DNA of 64,000 bases. It comes from Trematomus loennbergii. Its lineage: Eukaryota; Chordata; Actinopteri; Perciformes; Nototheniidae. Position numbers and translations under genes: made by a program. The stretch is from NCBI GenBank assembly GCA_012861695.1, contig JAAOOA010000002.1:40909300-40973299 (forward strand). Reading direction: 5' to 3'. The notes under the pieces are model-generated. The model did not search any database. It saw nothing but the letters and a program-made list of their open reading frames with translations, and was not told the DNA's origin. Position 1 is the first letter of the stretch. Each line of letters opens with the position of its first letter. Positions 1-12,669 of the stretch are shown here, piece after piece.

Positions 1-1385
1 ATCATCTAAGTGTTACAGCGAGGCATCTTTTCAACACAGGTTGTATTGCTGTCTGTCTCTACCAGCAGCAGTAACATCCACGGTGCCTCAGGCTTTTTGT
101 TCCTGGTGATGAATTTCTCACATCTCTCCAGTGAGGAATAAATCAGTCCTCCTGTAACCTATCTACCCACTCCCATTGTATGCTGCCTTCACTGAAAGCT
201 ACAACTTTAAGGATTTTCCTGCACTGAAATGTCAGAGTAAATCAAAGACTGGATGTGACAAGGTGTGGCTCACTACCTAAACCTCAGTCTGAGTGATATG
301 AGCATGTCGTTTCTGTCATTATTATGGTAAAAATATCAAGCACAAAATCCCAGATATGCGTTCTAATGATGTTTTCCATGCACGAAACACAAATCACCTG
401 ATTATTCTTCATTATTTCTTTTTATTGCTTCACTTAAACATATAATTGACTTATTGTAATCAGAATTTCATGTTTGGTGGTGAATGGTATCCAATGCATT
501 CGTTATAACGTATATTTAGTGAATTGACACCACTGCAGCTTCTTTAAAATAAAGGAAAATCTGAGTCTCAGTGTGTCACCTGGAGGTAGACAAAGTAGTC
601 AAAAATGTATTCAAGCTTTTTGAAAATGTACTGAAAAAAATAAAATTCAAACGTTAGTCATTGCTAGTAGGGTGTTTTTACAAATGTTCATCCAGTCATC
701 TGTTCCTACAGGTTGATGCAGTTTGTCATTGTTTTGCGTATCTTCCTCTTACCATTTGAAATCAATTTATTTTTCCCAAGATGCATCTTCAATTTGATCT
801 TTGGCGTCTTTATGTTGCTTGGGAAGTTCTCACCGTGTGATCGTTAGACCTCTTTAATAGCTGACAAATGCCGCCCATTAGCAAGCAAGCTATTGGGAGG
901 GATTTCATTCTGATTGTTTATCGGGTGAAGTTGTAGTCAACCACACTTGAGTCAAATCAATGACACGTCCAAGTCAAGACAGTCCAAATGGGTGTTGAGG
1001 CCAGGCCAAGAACAACAACACTATCAGTGCCTATTCAATATTTGTTTTATACTCATTAATATCATGTTTAGAGCCAACATTCATTTACACAAAATGCAGG
1101 ATACATCACTTAGTTTTTGAGCCTTATTAGAATCCTTTCTGTCCTCCTCCAGACATCCCAGTCACCCACGGGTTTGGGACTTCAATAATTGAACCTTTAA
1201 ATCGTCTGTACCGGTAATTCTAAAAATAGCTTTAGTTCTCAGGATGTGTCTGCTACTTCACCATCAGGGAAATAAGGAGGAACATACTTGGGTCACTGGG
1301 CCACTGGAAGCTGTGTATTGATGTTAAAACTACTTTGTGCGTCAGTTGGAGGTTTTGTAAGGTCTCCACAGCTTTGCATTTCACT

Positions 1386-1580
1386 TTAAAGGAGTCCTAT
1401 TCTGCTCATTTTCAGGGTCATATTTGTATTTAGTGTCTCTACTGTGGCATGTCTCCATGCTTTAATGTTCAAAAAGCTCTTTATTTTTCTCATACTGCCT
1501 GTGCTGCAGCACCTCTTTTCACCCTCTGTCTGAAACCAGAGCCCAGTCTGCTCTGATTGGTTAGCTGGCCGGCTCTGTTG
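1386..1580 (+). repeat. dispersed teleost repeat, family 'CATTTTCAGG' copy 1
   Basis: This segment is closely similar to 53519-53695: both run through the same block about heads of 'GCTCATTTTCAGG', 'ATGCTTTAATGTTC' and 'GTCTGAAACCAGAGCCCAG'. A diverged reverse copy lies at 45283-45435. The similarity shows an interspersed repeat. The start TTTAAAGGAG resembles a MITE end, but I could not define both termini. The class is unknown. Confidence 0.6.
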
Positions 1581-2751
1581 TGTGTTAGCGGCCTCAGCGG
1601 CAGAAGTTAGATTTATCCAGGCAGAAGTTGTGATTCATTGGCATTTTACATTTAGAAAGGCCTTGGCTAAGCCCAATTATTGGAGACTCTGAAATGTGAC
1701 TTTTCTCTGTACATTAGATAAGCTCAGAAACAATGTAGCTCATTAGGTGTCATGCTGAGATCAATTTGCTCTTACATGAAGGAATTGCTTTTGCTTCTGA
1801 ACCGTATTGTTCTGTTTTTTTCCAAAGGAACTACATAGTCCAAAAATGCAACCTTTTGCAAATCTGTATTCTGCGTATCCACCCCAAAAATCAATGATGT
1901 GATCGGCTATTGTTGATCGAGGAGATGCTAGTCAATGCCATCCGACATTTTAGGAAGAGCAAACTGGGCTGAGAGAGACTGGTTTGTGCAAAGCTCCTGG
2001 TTTAAGTTCCTTGTCTCTTGCAGCGGCACTCGGCTATCTCACTATTGCTTGGCAACTGAAAGCTTCAGCAGCTCCCTTAAGAAGCAGTAAAATTGCATTC
2101 TTTGGCTATTTAATATCATGTGAATGCGACGCTGTCAGGAGATCTCTTGTAAGTGCCTTCAATGCTGCCACCAGGACATTTTTATTGAGAGGAGGGTGAA
2201 AGCAGCAGTCCACGCAAAGCTGAAACAATTGTGTTAGACAAGGAACAAGACGTGTATCTTCTGCTTTTGCGCAATACTGAATCTCTAATAGATGTTTAAT
2301 GGTGTAACACTTTCCCATTCCAACGCATAGAGAATCCTCAGAATGTATTTCCCCAGAGAATTTCTCGAACAGAAGTGTCACATTTAAAATGAGGAAGTAA
2401 ATTAAAAGAGTATATTCATATTGCAGCTTCAAACATACAGTTTGAAAGTTATATCGCAAATGTGTCTATTTTAGCGATGTTCTCTTCTAGTTTTACTTTT
2501 TTATTCTCATCTTTTCTTTATTGCAAAGTGTATTTAGCAATGTGAATCCCTGTGTCTCAGTCATTGTGACTCCAATGGGATACAATTGATGTGTCACTCA
2601 TGTTCAAGAGGGTGTTAAAGAAAGCACTCTTTCTCTGCAGTAGTACTGTATTTTTGTGAGGTGTAAAAGTTCCATACACCCAAAGCACAAATGTGATAAT
2701 GAACATAATAGAGACCACCGGGATCCTGGTGTCAGAGTAATTTTTCATTTC

Positions 2752-2830
2752 ATTTCAAACCTTTATTTATCCAGGTTGTATCCCATTGAGATCATTGACC
2801 TCTTTTTCAAGGGAGACCTGCAATGTTAGA
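2752..2830. repeat. LINE-tail-like repeat
   Basis: The motif 'CCTTTATTTATCCAGG' followed by 'CCCATTGAGATCATTGA' and 'CAAGGGAGACCTG' is a common interspersed sequence in percomorph genomes, as I recall it. It is probably a truncated retroelement 3' end. No reverse transcriptase frame is attached. Confidence 0.45.
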
Positions 2831-3508
2831 CTGAAGGGATTGAAATGACAGGACGTAAGGCCATGGTCGTAGAGCCTGAAAATGGTGGTGGAGACAAGCA
2901 AATAGGTGACATTGAAGATGAAGAGCATGATGTGAAGATGAAGTGAAAGTCGTGTTTACAGCTCCTCGTGGACCACCTCCAAATTGATAGAAAATCATCC
3001 ATCCACAGACAAATAGTTTTTCAAAGAGCTATGCCGTTTGAGATGAAATCAAGCTTTGCCAATCCTTTTTAAACCCACATACACGCGACACATATAAGTG
3101 AATTTGGCTACAGTTATTCATATTCAGATCTTTCTTGAATTTTCATTTCTGACAGTTTTTGGCAGCTGCTCTCCTTTTACAGTTCTGCGTAAACTAAAGC
3201 CAGACCAGAGGATCACCAACTTATGACAATCATCCAGTGGGGAACATCAATGACTTTACCAGATGTAACCCAATCCATCCAGTAAATATTGAAGTGACCT
3301 AATAGTAGCACTAGATGAAAGACTAGCTAACACCAACTCGTCAGGATTCATCCTCTGAGGTTTCTAAATGATCATGAAATGTCATCAAAGATCGCTTATT
3401 CTTCGAGATCTTTGAAGATGTAATCCTAGCGATATCAGGTACCATGAGCTTGGAAATAAAAGGTTCTCTCTGCTTTATTAACTACCATAATAAAAATAAG
3501 ATACACAT

Positions 3509-3720
3509 AAGATATACTTTATTGATCCCAAATTTGGAATTGTCTTCGTTACAGTAGAATGTAAAACGAGGCATTGCACATAATTAGAAATGAAAAAGAG
3601 TAGAAAATAAGCAATTGTAAATATGAACATCAAGTTGACCGTGAAGATACAAATCTGTGACAACTATGTGACAAATAAAACACTATTGAAGGGCCAAATT
3701 ACAGCCAACACAATATAAAA
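3509..3720 (-). mobile_element. non-LTR retrotransposon 3' tail fragment
   Basis: The motif 'ATACTTTATTGATCCCAAAT' followed by 'GTTACAG' is the reverse of the typical 3' end of teleost LINEs, which finish in GGGATCAATAAAGTAT plus a short tandem repeat. The same core recurs at 31061-31200, and a variant with 'CCTTTATTAGTCCCAC' occurs at 23126 and 28477. No coding part remains. The clade (Rex1-, CR1- or L2-like) cannot be fixed from this tail. Confidence 0.55.
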
Positions 3721-3733
3721 GGATATTATTTAT

Positions 3734-3932
3734 ATTACATTACATTACATGTCACTTGTTAGACGCTTTTATCCAAAGCGACTTACATACTCAATACTGT
3801 GGACAATCCCCACAGGAGCAATTTGGGGGTGAAGTGTCTCAGGGACACAACGACCTGCTGACTGCAGTGGGACTCAAACTTGCTATCCTCTGATTCGAAG
3901 ATCAGTGCACTAACCCACTGTGCCACACGCCA
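3734..3932 (-). mobile_element. tRNA-derived SINE, copy 1
   Basis: The segment is the reverse complement of the SINE at 29308-29500. It shares the tail 'GCTTTTATCCAAAGCGACTT', the middle 'GTGAAGTGTCT' and 'ACACAACGACCTGCTGACTG', and a tRNA-like head ending in 'TGTGCCACACGCCA'. The ATTAC repeat at 3734-3749 is the tail side. Pol III A and B boxes are best seen in the 29308 copy. A TTAA-flanked MITE begins six bases after the head. Confidence 0.75.
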
Positions 3933-3941
3933 CCATATTAA

Positions 3942-4331
3942 AGGTGGGGTAGGTAATTTTGGAGAACCAGCTCGAGTGCGCTAAAATTTGAAAGTACACA
4001 ACCGGAAAAAATCTGCCCCTTCCTTCAGACTTCCTTACAGAGCCCCTCCTCCAACACACACGAACGCGCACATGACCAATGACTCAATGAGGGCACGAGA
4101 TAAGTTTGTGCACAGATGGAAGGCTGACAGGCAGGTAGGCCATCCAGTTATTTTAGCCGGGCCGGCTCAGATGATTGGTCGTGCTTTTTACAGCGCTACG
4201 GCTTCCACAGATGACATTTTTCTATGTATTTATTGTCAAAGCATTTAATGTATTCATTGCTATCGGGATGTTAAGAGCATTCCATGGAATATAACAAAAA
4301 GTGTTTCTGAAATAAATTACATACCCCACCT
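3942..4331 (+). mobile_element. TTAA-flanked MITE, copy 1 (piggyBac-like)
   Basis: The element is 390 bp with terminal inverted repeats (AGGTGGGGTAGGTAA and its partner ending in TACCCCACCT). TTAA flanks both sides at 3938-3941 and 4332-4335. A second copy in opposite orientation, 61821-62201, shows the same ends and the same TTAA. TTAA duplication is characteristic of piggyBac-type elements, so this is probably a non-autonomous member. The TTAA could instead be part of the termini, since both copies carry it. An 86-codon frame inside is not conserved as a gene. Confidence 0.75.
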
Positions 4332-4335
4332 TTAA

Positions 4336-5148
4336 GTGTGCAAGGAATGGCATATTAAATTAAATATTAATGGTGCGGTCTTTAAGTATAGCTTTTAAAA
4401 TAATGTTTTACTCTTAATTATTTATATTTTTGGCATTGTTAAGGTGTAGCCTTCTAAGCTAATACTCATAGGTAGATAAATATACTTTGGCTGTTGCTTC
4501 TTTCTTGTTGAGAAGTCAATCTAATGACGTCAAAGAGATGCAATATGACCACAAAATATGTATGTTCTCAGCAAACGCACATGACGTTGTACCTGGGCAT
4601 TGGCTTACTTAATAATATTGTTTGAATCAAAACTGCTAGACAATACGAGAAGCAATTACTCTGAAGCATATTGGCGTAAATCGTAATTTTTTCGGGTAAT
4701 TAATAGATAAGTAGACTGTAGTCTGTGTTAATAGTGCATAGTTAAATACATTCTATCCAAAATATGTAGCATTGTTTCTGTTTTTAATTTAAAAGTTAAC
4801 TTATGTCTGCACCTTTACTTTCTTTCAAAACTGGAGGCAACCTTATTAAAGCTGGTCTTAGCAATAGAAAGTAGACATTAAACTCCAAATCCATTCAGGT
4901 CCAGTCAACATCAATCCTCTGACCAGGGTGCTGCGATCCACTGCCATAGGCTTTCATTTTTCTAATACCATTTCCTTTGTTTACCACAGTGAGCTGCCTT
5001 GGCTGCCATATTGCAACTCACATTCAGTTGCCTCTTCCCTGAAGAAATATTCTGTCATTATGCAGCAGAATGTTGGATAACTTCTCCGTCTGACTGACAC
5101 CTCCTCCAGGACACAATCATTTCCTTCTGCCACAATCTTATTTTATTA
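4336..5148. other. intronic sequence, nothing recognised
   Basis: AT-rich sequence with no convincing exon, repeat family or RNA gene. Confidence 0.5.
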
Positions 5149-5156
5149 CTTCTGCA

Positions 5157-6295
5157 CAGGGCCATAGGAAGTAGGGGTGCTGAGGGTGCTGCAGCACCCG
5201 CTGATGGAGACAGGGAATCTGCACGTCCACAAGATTAAATGGAAATATAATACAAATATAACTTTAAAAAAAAAGAAGAATTTTCAGCCTTGATGTAACA
5301 ACATTCATAATTAAGTAAAGATAACACCCTTTTCACCCCGGTTACATTTCCATTTGCCCTGTACGATGGGCGATGTAAGTGATGTAAGTGATGAAAGTGG
5401 GGGATGTTGGCTTATCAGGCGCCCGCAGCTCACAGCCAAAGTGAGAGAGAGAGAGAGAGAGAGGGCGCACCGGTAGGCTACCAGCCGGGATTGTTGTTAG
5501 CTTCTGTTACGCTAACGGATAAAAGAAGCTGTTTCTACAATAATGTGGAGGGAGAGTTCTCTCCTGTCAGACTGAGAGGCTCAGTGAGGTAAAGGACTCT
5601 GAGTGTTTAGAATGATAGTTTACTTTAGTCTAAGTTATCTCAGTGGGTCTCAAACGGTTTGGTCACAATTGATGTAAACAAATATTTCCAAGGCACACCT
5701 TTATAATTATTAGGATAAATAAAATCATTCCAATGTATACTATAGGACAGTAAACCAAAAATATCGTTTAAAACTGGAGAGATTAAAAAGATGCATAAAA
5801 AATGTTAACTAGGTAAAATAATATGAATGAAGAACAAAAATAAAATAAGTTACATTTATTTGTTATTGGCTATGGTAAGTTATTGGTTATGTTCACATAC
5901 TTATTTGATTAATAAAATGCAAACCGATCTTTTTCTAATCATATGGGTGTTTAAAGTTGTACCCCTAGATCAGGTCTCTAGTAATTGTGTGCTCAAAGTG
6001 CACCAGATTGAAGCATTTTAGTTTAAAATGTTAAACAAAATCTTCCCGGACCCCCTAGAGGATGTGACGTCCACCCCCCAATTAAAACATGTTCATACAG
6101 TACTAAATGCATTTGAAGCGTTTTTATATAAGCTGTCCACCATGTCAATAGTTTCTCTGTTTGTAGTGTATTGGTCTTTTGTAGAGGTTTTTCATTGCCA
6201 GCTAAAATCTTGCATATAGGGCAGCAAATTGGTCAGAACCAGCCCTGGTGTCATCTCCACAGTACCCCCATTTGAAACATGTTCCCACGGCTATG
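5157..6295. mobile_element. hAT transposon, non-autonomous, TSD CTTCTGCA
   Basis: Both sides carry the perfect 8-bp duplication CTTCTGCA (5149-5156 and 6296-6303). The left end reads CAGGGCCATAGGAAG and the right end CCCACGGCTATG, imperfect inverted repeats of the hAT type. A (GA)n run lies at 5443-5463. The interior has no transposase domain; the short frames at 5404, 5827, 6028 and 6229 are not conserved proteins. Confidence 0.75.
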
Positions 6296-6303
6296 CTTCT
6301 GCA

Positions 6304-7187
6304 CTACGAGCCAGACCTATACACTGCACTGAAAGTCACTTTGTACTCTGGGTTCAAATGTTCATTTTCACACTATTTTCTAGGAGAGAAATTGATTCGA
6401 CACAGGATATGGCATTTATTTTGTGCAGCAGGTCAACAAGTGCATACGAGACGAGTAAAAAGGTTCTACTAACTCGTCCTTCAGAGTCTGCCATCACTGC
6501 AGCAGCGAAAAAAAAAGGCTGATTCTCTTTTTCCCTAATTGTCTCAGAATAAATCACACACCACAATATGGTTATAATAGTGAGTACTAGCTTTGATGAC
6601 ATTCGGTCTCAGTGAGCAATCTGTTGCACATTTCCTTTATTTCCAATATTTGCAGTATGTTCTCTCCAAGAGAGATTGTATGTCTTATTAGCCTCAGAAA
6701 AACAATCCTCCCTTTTGGCCGCAGGGAACACACTGTTGATGTTCTGTTGTTTGGCCCAGTCATGGACATAAGATGAAGGAAAAACAATTGTGTCCTTACA
6801 TAAGTGACAGTTGGCTAATGAGCTCTTCCCTCCGTGCCTCCCAGAAACCATTAGCTTCGGGATTCGTAGAAGGGTTACAAAGTTAGCCAGCTCCACTGAT
6901 CCGTTTGACATAAACCAACCACATCTTGTTATTACAGTGCCATCACCGGAACTAGCCTGTGATTGAACGGCTGCAGCTGTTAATGAATGCCCACTTTTAG
7001 TGAAAGTAAATAAATGCAAGAGTCCGTATGGGAGGCTGCCACCATGTTGTTAAACAGTAAATTATCCGTCCTCCAAATCCTCAAATAATCCTGTAAACAT
7101 AAGTTGCGGCCGCCAAAGAGGCAAATAACAGTGTCTACTGTTGGCAAGTTCATTGAGTTACAAAACATTATAATAACAACGTTTAAG
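6304..7187. other. intronic sequence with an unassigned minus-strand open frame
   Basis: A 136-codon minus-strand frame runs from 7019 to 6609. I recognise no domain, splice structure or repeat in it. It has one partly open shadow frame. It is most likely a chance frame or decayed repeat. Confidence 0.35.
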
Positions 7188-7300
7188 AGGCCCTATTATG
7201 TTTTTTGGGGGGTTCCCTTTCCTGTAGTGTGCTATATAGGTTTTTGTGCATGTAAACGCACATAACTGTAAGTGTAAGCTAATAGGCAAATGTTCTAACT
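7188..7300 (+). repeat. dispersed MITE-like repeat, 'CCTATTATG' family, copy 1
   Basis: The segment begins TTTAAGAGGCCCTATTATG and continues through 'TTTCCTGTAGTGTGCTATAT' and 'TTTTTGTGCATGTAAA'. The same block occurs at 43849-44110 and, reversed, at 46930-47085. It is a common teleost interspersed repeat, here truncated. Confidence 0.6.
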
Positions 7301-8065
7301 GTTGTCCCTTAGCCTGCAAATAATGTTGAATCCATAATCTCCCTCTGAAAAATGTGCTGGTGGGAACCTAATCTAACCTTTTAGTATTGCAACTGTCTTT
7401 AATTTGCATCGCTGTCAGTCTGAATATGTTGTATGTCAAATTTATTTTTGTTACATCGCTATTCTCAAAGTGTATAAAGTCCTTAACCCTAACAATCTCT
7501 AGGCTAATACTGTCACAAGCATTTAACTGTCACTTTATTGCTCACCTAATTATGCATTTTCTGTGACATTATACGTATGTTCCAATAGTCCTTAGAAACT
7601 GTGGGAATTGGATTATGTGTCCACTAAGATTTACTAGATTTCCCCCTCCAAAATATTCTAAAATGTATCAAAAAGTGCCACATTGATTAACATAAACCAG
7701 ACCTAAACCCTTGACAACCAGCACTAATGAAATGGGTCCATTACCAAACACAATCAATGAAATCTTACAGTCGCTCACAGCCAGGTGAAGGTATCGACCA
7801 CTCAGACTCAGGCGTGTGGATCACTTTACTCTGATTCATAGAGCTATAGCTGTAGGCACATTTATGGATGTAATCTCTCTGAAGGATGTGCTCAATCACA
7901 GGCTAAAAGACTAAAGAATGAAAAGCCAAAGTTATCCAGAGAGTTCTCTTACCTGAGTAATTGACCTATTTATAAACACCTTCCACTAATTAAACCCTTA
8001 AAGGTATTGGAAGTTAAGTGCAAATAGGCTTTCTACAGCAATTAAGAGTAAAGCATTTACTTTGG
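7301..8065. other. intronic sequence, nothing recognised
   Basis: No exon, RNA gene or repeat family was recognised in this AT-rich stretch. Confidence 0.5.
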
Positions 8066-8073
8066 TTGGAATG

Positions 8074-8366
8074 TAGGGCTGCTCAATTAATCGTATTTTA
8101 ATCGCAATTACGATTTTGGCTTGCAACGATTATGAAAACAACATAATAAAAATAAAAAAAAAAATTTAATTAATTTTGTATTGGTTTTTCAGTTGAATTA
8201 TACTTAAAGTTCAGGGTAATCAACTGTTAAAAACATACTCTTCCATTTTTTTCTTCAATAAATGGATGTTTTCAAAATAAATGAATAATCGTTTTTAATA
8301 ATCGTGATATCTATTATTGACCCAAATAATCGAGATTATGATTTTTCCCATAATCGAGCAGCCCTA
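8074..8366 (+). mobile_element. hAT MITE, TSD TTGGAATG
   Basis: The element is 293 bp. It is flanked by the perfect 8-bp duplication TTGGAATG (8066-8073 and 8367-8374). The termini are TAGGGCTGCTCAATTAATCG and its partner ending CGAGCAGCCCTA. The interior is very AT-rich with repeated 'AATCG' blocks. A second copy of the family lies in the opposite orientation at 49182-49505 and shares 'GATTTTGGCTTGCAACGATT'. It has no coding capacity and would depend on an autonomous hAT. Confidence 0.88.
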
Positions 8367-8374
8367 TTGGAATG

Positions 8375-9348
8375 TGTTCTAGGTTCTTGGTTAAAGGTGC
8401 AGTTTGTATTGGTGTAATCACAGAATCAGTAATGTTAAGATGATTTCCTAATGAAAGACTCTCAGTGATAGCGCTTTTATTCCTAATGTCACACCGTGTC
8501 CTTATCTTACCTTATCAGAACTTTTACTGATAAGGACTGCAGTTCCTGGTGTGGGTGGGTGTCAGGAATGGCAATATACCAGTTTGATCAGATCTGTGGG
8601 CTGATGGCATTCGTCCAACTGGACAACAAGTTTGGCAGTTTTATAAAGTAGGATATTGATACCTCTCATTTCCCTTGGACTGTGAATACTAATCTAGATA
8701 CATCTCCTTAATACATTTGCACTGACAACAATATCAACAATTTCAAGTTGAAATAGAGAGTGACCCTTTAACCTCATAGAAACCTGTAATGGTTCATTGA
8801 GTTATACAATTCTGCTTCTGCCAGTCCTCATTACCGACTGACCCCAGAAGACTATTTGAATGCCCTCATCATTATTTCGCTTGATGATGTGGGGGGTTTT
8901 GTTTTATTCATTGTAAATTGTCTCTTTTGTGCGCCTTACTGTATGTCAGAAATTCAGTCTGCAGATGTCTATCAGTGCTGCCAGTTTGCGCAACGTTCAA
9001 TGAATAATCAGAAAAAGTCGGAGGCATTATAAATGGCAAGCCACTTTAGTTTAATTACCTTCATAATAGCCCACTCTATTGAGGTGAATTTTCCCCCGTT
9101 GCAGGCAGATCTAGTTAAAGCCAGATATACAGTGAAACAGAATCCATGGAGATGCTACGGATGCAGAATAATGCTCAAGGACACATCAGCAGAGCTTTCA
9201 ATACAACTATGTTGTCAAAGCTGCAATACAAACATTCAAACCTGTCATTAATAAGCATTCTTGTTGTTCAAATTCTGTTTGCGTTTTGATCTGATCTCTA
9301 TAAGCAAATTACTTAGGCCACGCTGATGGACATGGAAAGCAATGCCAT
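8375..9348. other. intronic sequence, nothing recognised
   Basis: No supported gene or repeat. A 72-codon plus-strand frame at 9033-9251 has no recognisable domain. Confidence 0.5.
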
Positions 9349-9356
9349 GTATGTGC

Positions 9357-10422
9357 CAGAGTTTCCGTTTGAATTTTCTTTTGCCGGTCAACATGTCCGT
9401 TAAAGTTGAAATCTTCCGACAAAATGAGAAAAGTGAGGTTATTTATCGAGCTTTAAAACAAATTGATAACGACTATATTAAACAAACTTAAATTATAGTA
9501 GATTAACTACATTATTCAAAAGTGTAAAGTAACTTCGGATAATAACACAGGAATAATAAACGGAGCCTCTCTTTTCCTCTCCCTCTCCTGACAGCCTGTC
9601 AGTATCCGTCTCATGCAGCAGCTGATCCAGTAATGAGGGACCCGACAGTAAAAATAAACATATCTATAACTAGGTAGTTTGAGAGGTAATTCCAATAGCT
9701 AAGTGTGATGTTCTAACTTGAAGTGTGTGTTTTGCTCCGCTCACCGGTCCGTCACAGCGGTGGAGCTGCAGGTGATCATAGAGCTGCATCATGTAGAGCT
9801 GCAGGTGATCATAGAGCTGCATCATGTAGAGCTGCAGGGATCATGCAGAGCTGCGTGTCTCAGTCAGCAGCAGCTGATCCTGATCTCTGATATTTCTCTC
9901 CCGTCCGATTAGACTTCACTCGCATTTATGTCCATATCGATCAGATCTAGCTAGTGATATGACTGCCTGCTTATCAAAGGACACCTAAACAATAAGCGTT
10001 GCTTGGCAACGGGGTGTGGTGGCAAAGTATAGCGCAGCATTATGCATTTGTTTACATGAGGGGTCAACATGTCTGGCGGTTTTAGGTATAAATGCGTTCT
10101 TAACTGTTTAAGTGTTGTGCCCTTAAAAGAGGAAATAGAGTGAGAGAAGTGAAGAAACACAATCACGCAGCTCCCGCCTTCACTCGCCTTCACACAACGT
10201 ACAATCAACCCATACAGGAGGATACATCTCTTTCTCCACATTAAATGTTAGACATTAGAATTGACTATTCTTGTCTGTCACATAAGTGGCGCAAATGATG
10301 CGATATTGCGCTAAGGGGAAATGATTTTGACCGGACATTTTGACCGGAGAGATTTAGATTTGCCGGTCTTCAGCATATTTTACTGGTCATAGTCCGGTAA
10401 TTACCGGCTAACGGAAACTCTG
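9357..10422. mobile_element. hAT transposon, non-autonomous, TSD GTATGTGC
   Basis: The element is 1066 bp. It has 13-bp inverted termini (CAGAGTTTCCGTT and AACGGAAACTCTG) and the perfect 8-bp duplication GTATGTGC at 9349-9356 and 10423-10430. The interior holds a 33-bp tandem repeat (9763-9840) and no transposase domain. A related but truncated copy in reverse orientation lies inside the 20805-23069 element, where it is interrupted by another insertion. The corresponding uninterrupted site here is near 9985-10005. Confidence 0.88.
9763..9840 (+). repeat. 33-bp tandem repeat, about 2.3 units
   Basis: The unit begins GAGCTGCAGGTGATCATAGA and restarts at 9763, 9796 and 9829, with near-identical copies. 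Because 33 is a multiple of three, it makes a repetitive open frame, which is not evidence of a protein. It lies inside the 9357-10422 hAT element. Confidence 0.85.
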
Positions 10423-10571
10423 GTATGTGCGTCTATAAGATATAAATCACCCTTTGCGCCTGAAGAATTTCTAGTTGTGTTCTGGCAGCTCTGACGTATT
10501 GGAACCAAATTAATTATTTTTCTCTGTCTATGACATTCTAAAACCTTTTTCTAATAGAGTGGTGATGGCGT

Positions 10572-11080
10572 ATGTTTTGTAGGCCAACCTGGAAGTAAGC
10601 GTTGCAACCAGCTCCCTTGACAAAAAACAATTGTATTTTTCGATTGGACTTCGGAATATTGCCGAAAATAACATCTGTGGCAAGTTTCGTAAATGATACT
10701 AAAAAATGTTGTTCAGAAGGATGATCTCCACTTAATGACTATACTTTTATGAGTTTTGAAGCCGAAACAGAATCGCCATCAGTAAAAAGCTCACCACCGC
10801 TAAACCAAAGGCTGACTCGTGTTTGGCCTGATAACGTGAAGTAGTCTTATTTTGTTGGCAACGGCGGTTTTATAACACACAGAAGCTTCCGACGATCACG
10901 AGTTGGGTATTACGGATGTCATAATACAACATGTATAAACCTTCAAAGCTCGTTTTAACACAGACCTTATTTCAGGCATCTAACAACAATCACGTAAAAA
11001 AAAAACCTTCAAGACAAGGGAACCAAAGTTGGTAAAATGCTAACTAATTTCCTAGGACTCATTCCTGCACTTATTTCTTA
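10572..11080 (+). repeat. dispersed repeat family C, copy 1
   Basis: The segment starts near 'TTGTAGGCCAACCTGGAAG' and ends near 'TAGGACTCATTCCTGCAC'. Copies 2 (31479-32000) and 3 (50535-50965) share both ends and internal blocks such as 'CTCGTGTTGGC'-like and 'TTATTTCAGGC'-like motifs in the same order and orientation. No clear terminal inverted repeat or target duplication was seen. It is a roughly 450-520 bp interspersed repeat of unknown class. Confidence 0.65.
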
Positions 11081-12669
11081 TCGGCTTTGTCAATGCTTTC
11101 CTGGTTTTACAAAACATGTTATTTTGCTCATCCCACACAATAAACTTTGAAGGATAATGAAGCTCCCTACCTCAGACCCCTTATACAGGGGAAAAGTTTG
11201 AACTGAGTGCTCTAGTTGTACAATTAATTTCTTCCTGTTTATCAATTAGATCCAAACAAGGCAGAGGTGTCAGGCAGGTCCGGATTAATTACTGCTGACA
11301 ATTAATTCTATGGAGAGAAGGAACTTAGACAAGCGAACACCAGACTGACTCAGACTCTCCTCCCCAGAGAACAAGAGATAACAGCAGAAAGACTCATTCG
11401 GATGTTTCCAGGTTGCCATACTATTAATTGGAAGTCAGTGGTGCGGGGGTTTGAACAAGAGTGGCAGATCTGTTATTAGTAACTGTCACAATTTTAAAAG
11501 ACACTGCATAATTATTTGTTTATAATTTTTTTGTTATCAGGTAGTTGCCACACAATGGCTCAAATGTTTCCGAGCAGAAAAGCAAGTAGAAAATAATTTG
11601 GTAGCATTGTCAGCTCTGGATTTTTGGGAGCAATCAAAAATTCTACCTGAATGAAATGAAAACTCATTTTTGGGTGATCTATTTGGCTATTGTTTTGAAT
11701 ATTGGCAAAACAGGAGGAAAATAAGGCTTAAGCACATGTGTGCTAATTCAGGGGTCGACACATCCACTTTCTCATTATAGGTTATAATAGAGGCTTGTGG
11801 TGGCCATTACTAGTCTGAGTTGGAGTGTTGGTATCTGCATGTGTGACTTCAGCCTATAGTGAAACAAAGGAACCTCAATTAGCAGAATGTGCAATGATAA
11901 AATAAGATATATAAACATAAAATATTATATAAACATGAGAATTCAAAACAAAAAACAACCATATCCCCGGTTCTAAATTCAATTTGTATCCTTTTTTATA
12001 GAAGTTACAAAAAACATTACATTTACATTATGAGCCTGACAACAATTGTGCAATGATAAATTGGTGTTGTACTATTTCATCAACATAACTAACTAAACTA
12101 TATTATTAAAATAACTTATCAAGTTTTCAGCTACAACGGTTCCTTCCATTTAACTTCCATGCTAAAATGGCACTATTTTGTTTGGTACAACAGGGAAAAC
12201 TATTTTTATTATTCATTTGGGAATCAACAAACATATCAACAGTGTCAATTACTGTAATTGTTATGGTACCAGTTATGCCTCGGAATACTGGCATATTAGG
12301 AACAATTGTGATAACATTACAAATGATATCCTCCATCATAAGAATTTACAGAGAATGCACAACGGACAGAATACAAATTGAAATGTAACAGCACTATGTG
12401 TGAACCATTAATATAAATCTCTTTCTAATCCTTTACATTGTATCTTGCACCACTTTTAACACTTCTCCTTGACCAAACCTTCAAGATATGGTATATCGAC
12501 CAATATGACCAAGTTTCTGGGGCGAATAATATTTGTGCTTTCCGGAGGATGACACCTCAAGTTTTGGCAGCTAGCAACTTTATTAATCCAAAACTTAAAC
12601 GTTTACACAAATTGTAATCAAAATCGTAAGAGCCTGTTTGTCATGAATTGAAATATCACATTCATACCC
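11081..12669. other. intronic sequence, nothing recognised
   Basis: No exon, RNA gene or repeat family was recognised. Overlapping short open frames on both strands at 12127-12388 have no domain and look like chance. Confidence 0.5.

Noticed and set aside
3988..4248. 86-codon frame also present at 61858-62064
   Set aside because: It recurs because the same MITE occurs twice; the two frames differ in length and stops, and no domain is present.
9763..9840. A CRISPR-like array
   Set aside because: The units are contiguous, without unique spacers, in a eukaryotic transposon.
9718..9912. 64-codon frame with a repeated VELQVIIELHH unit
   Set aside because: It is the 33-bp tandem repeat inside a non-autonomous hAT element.
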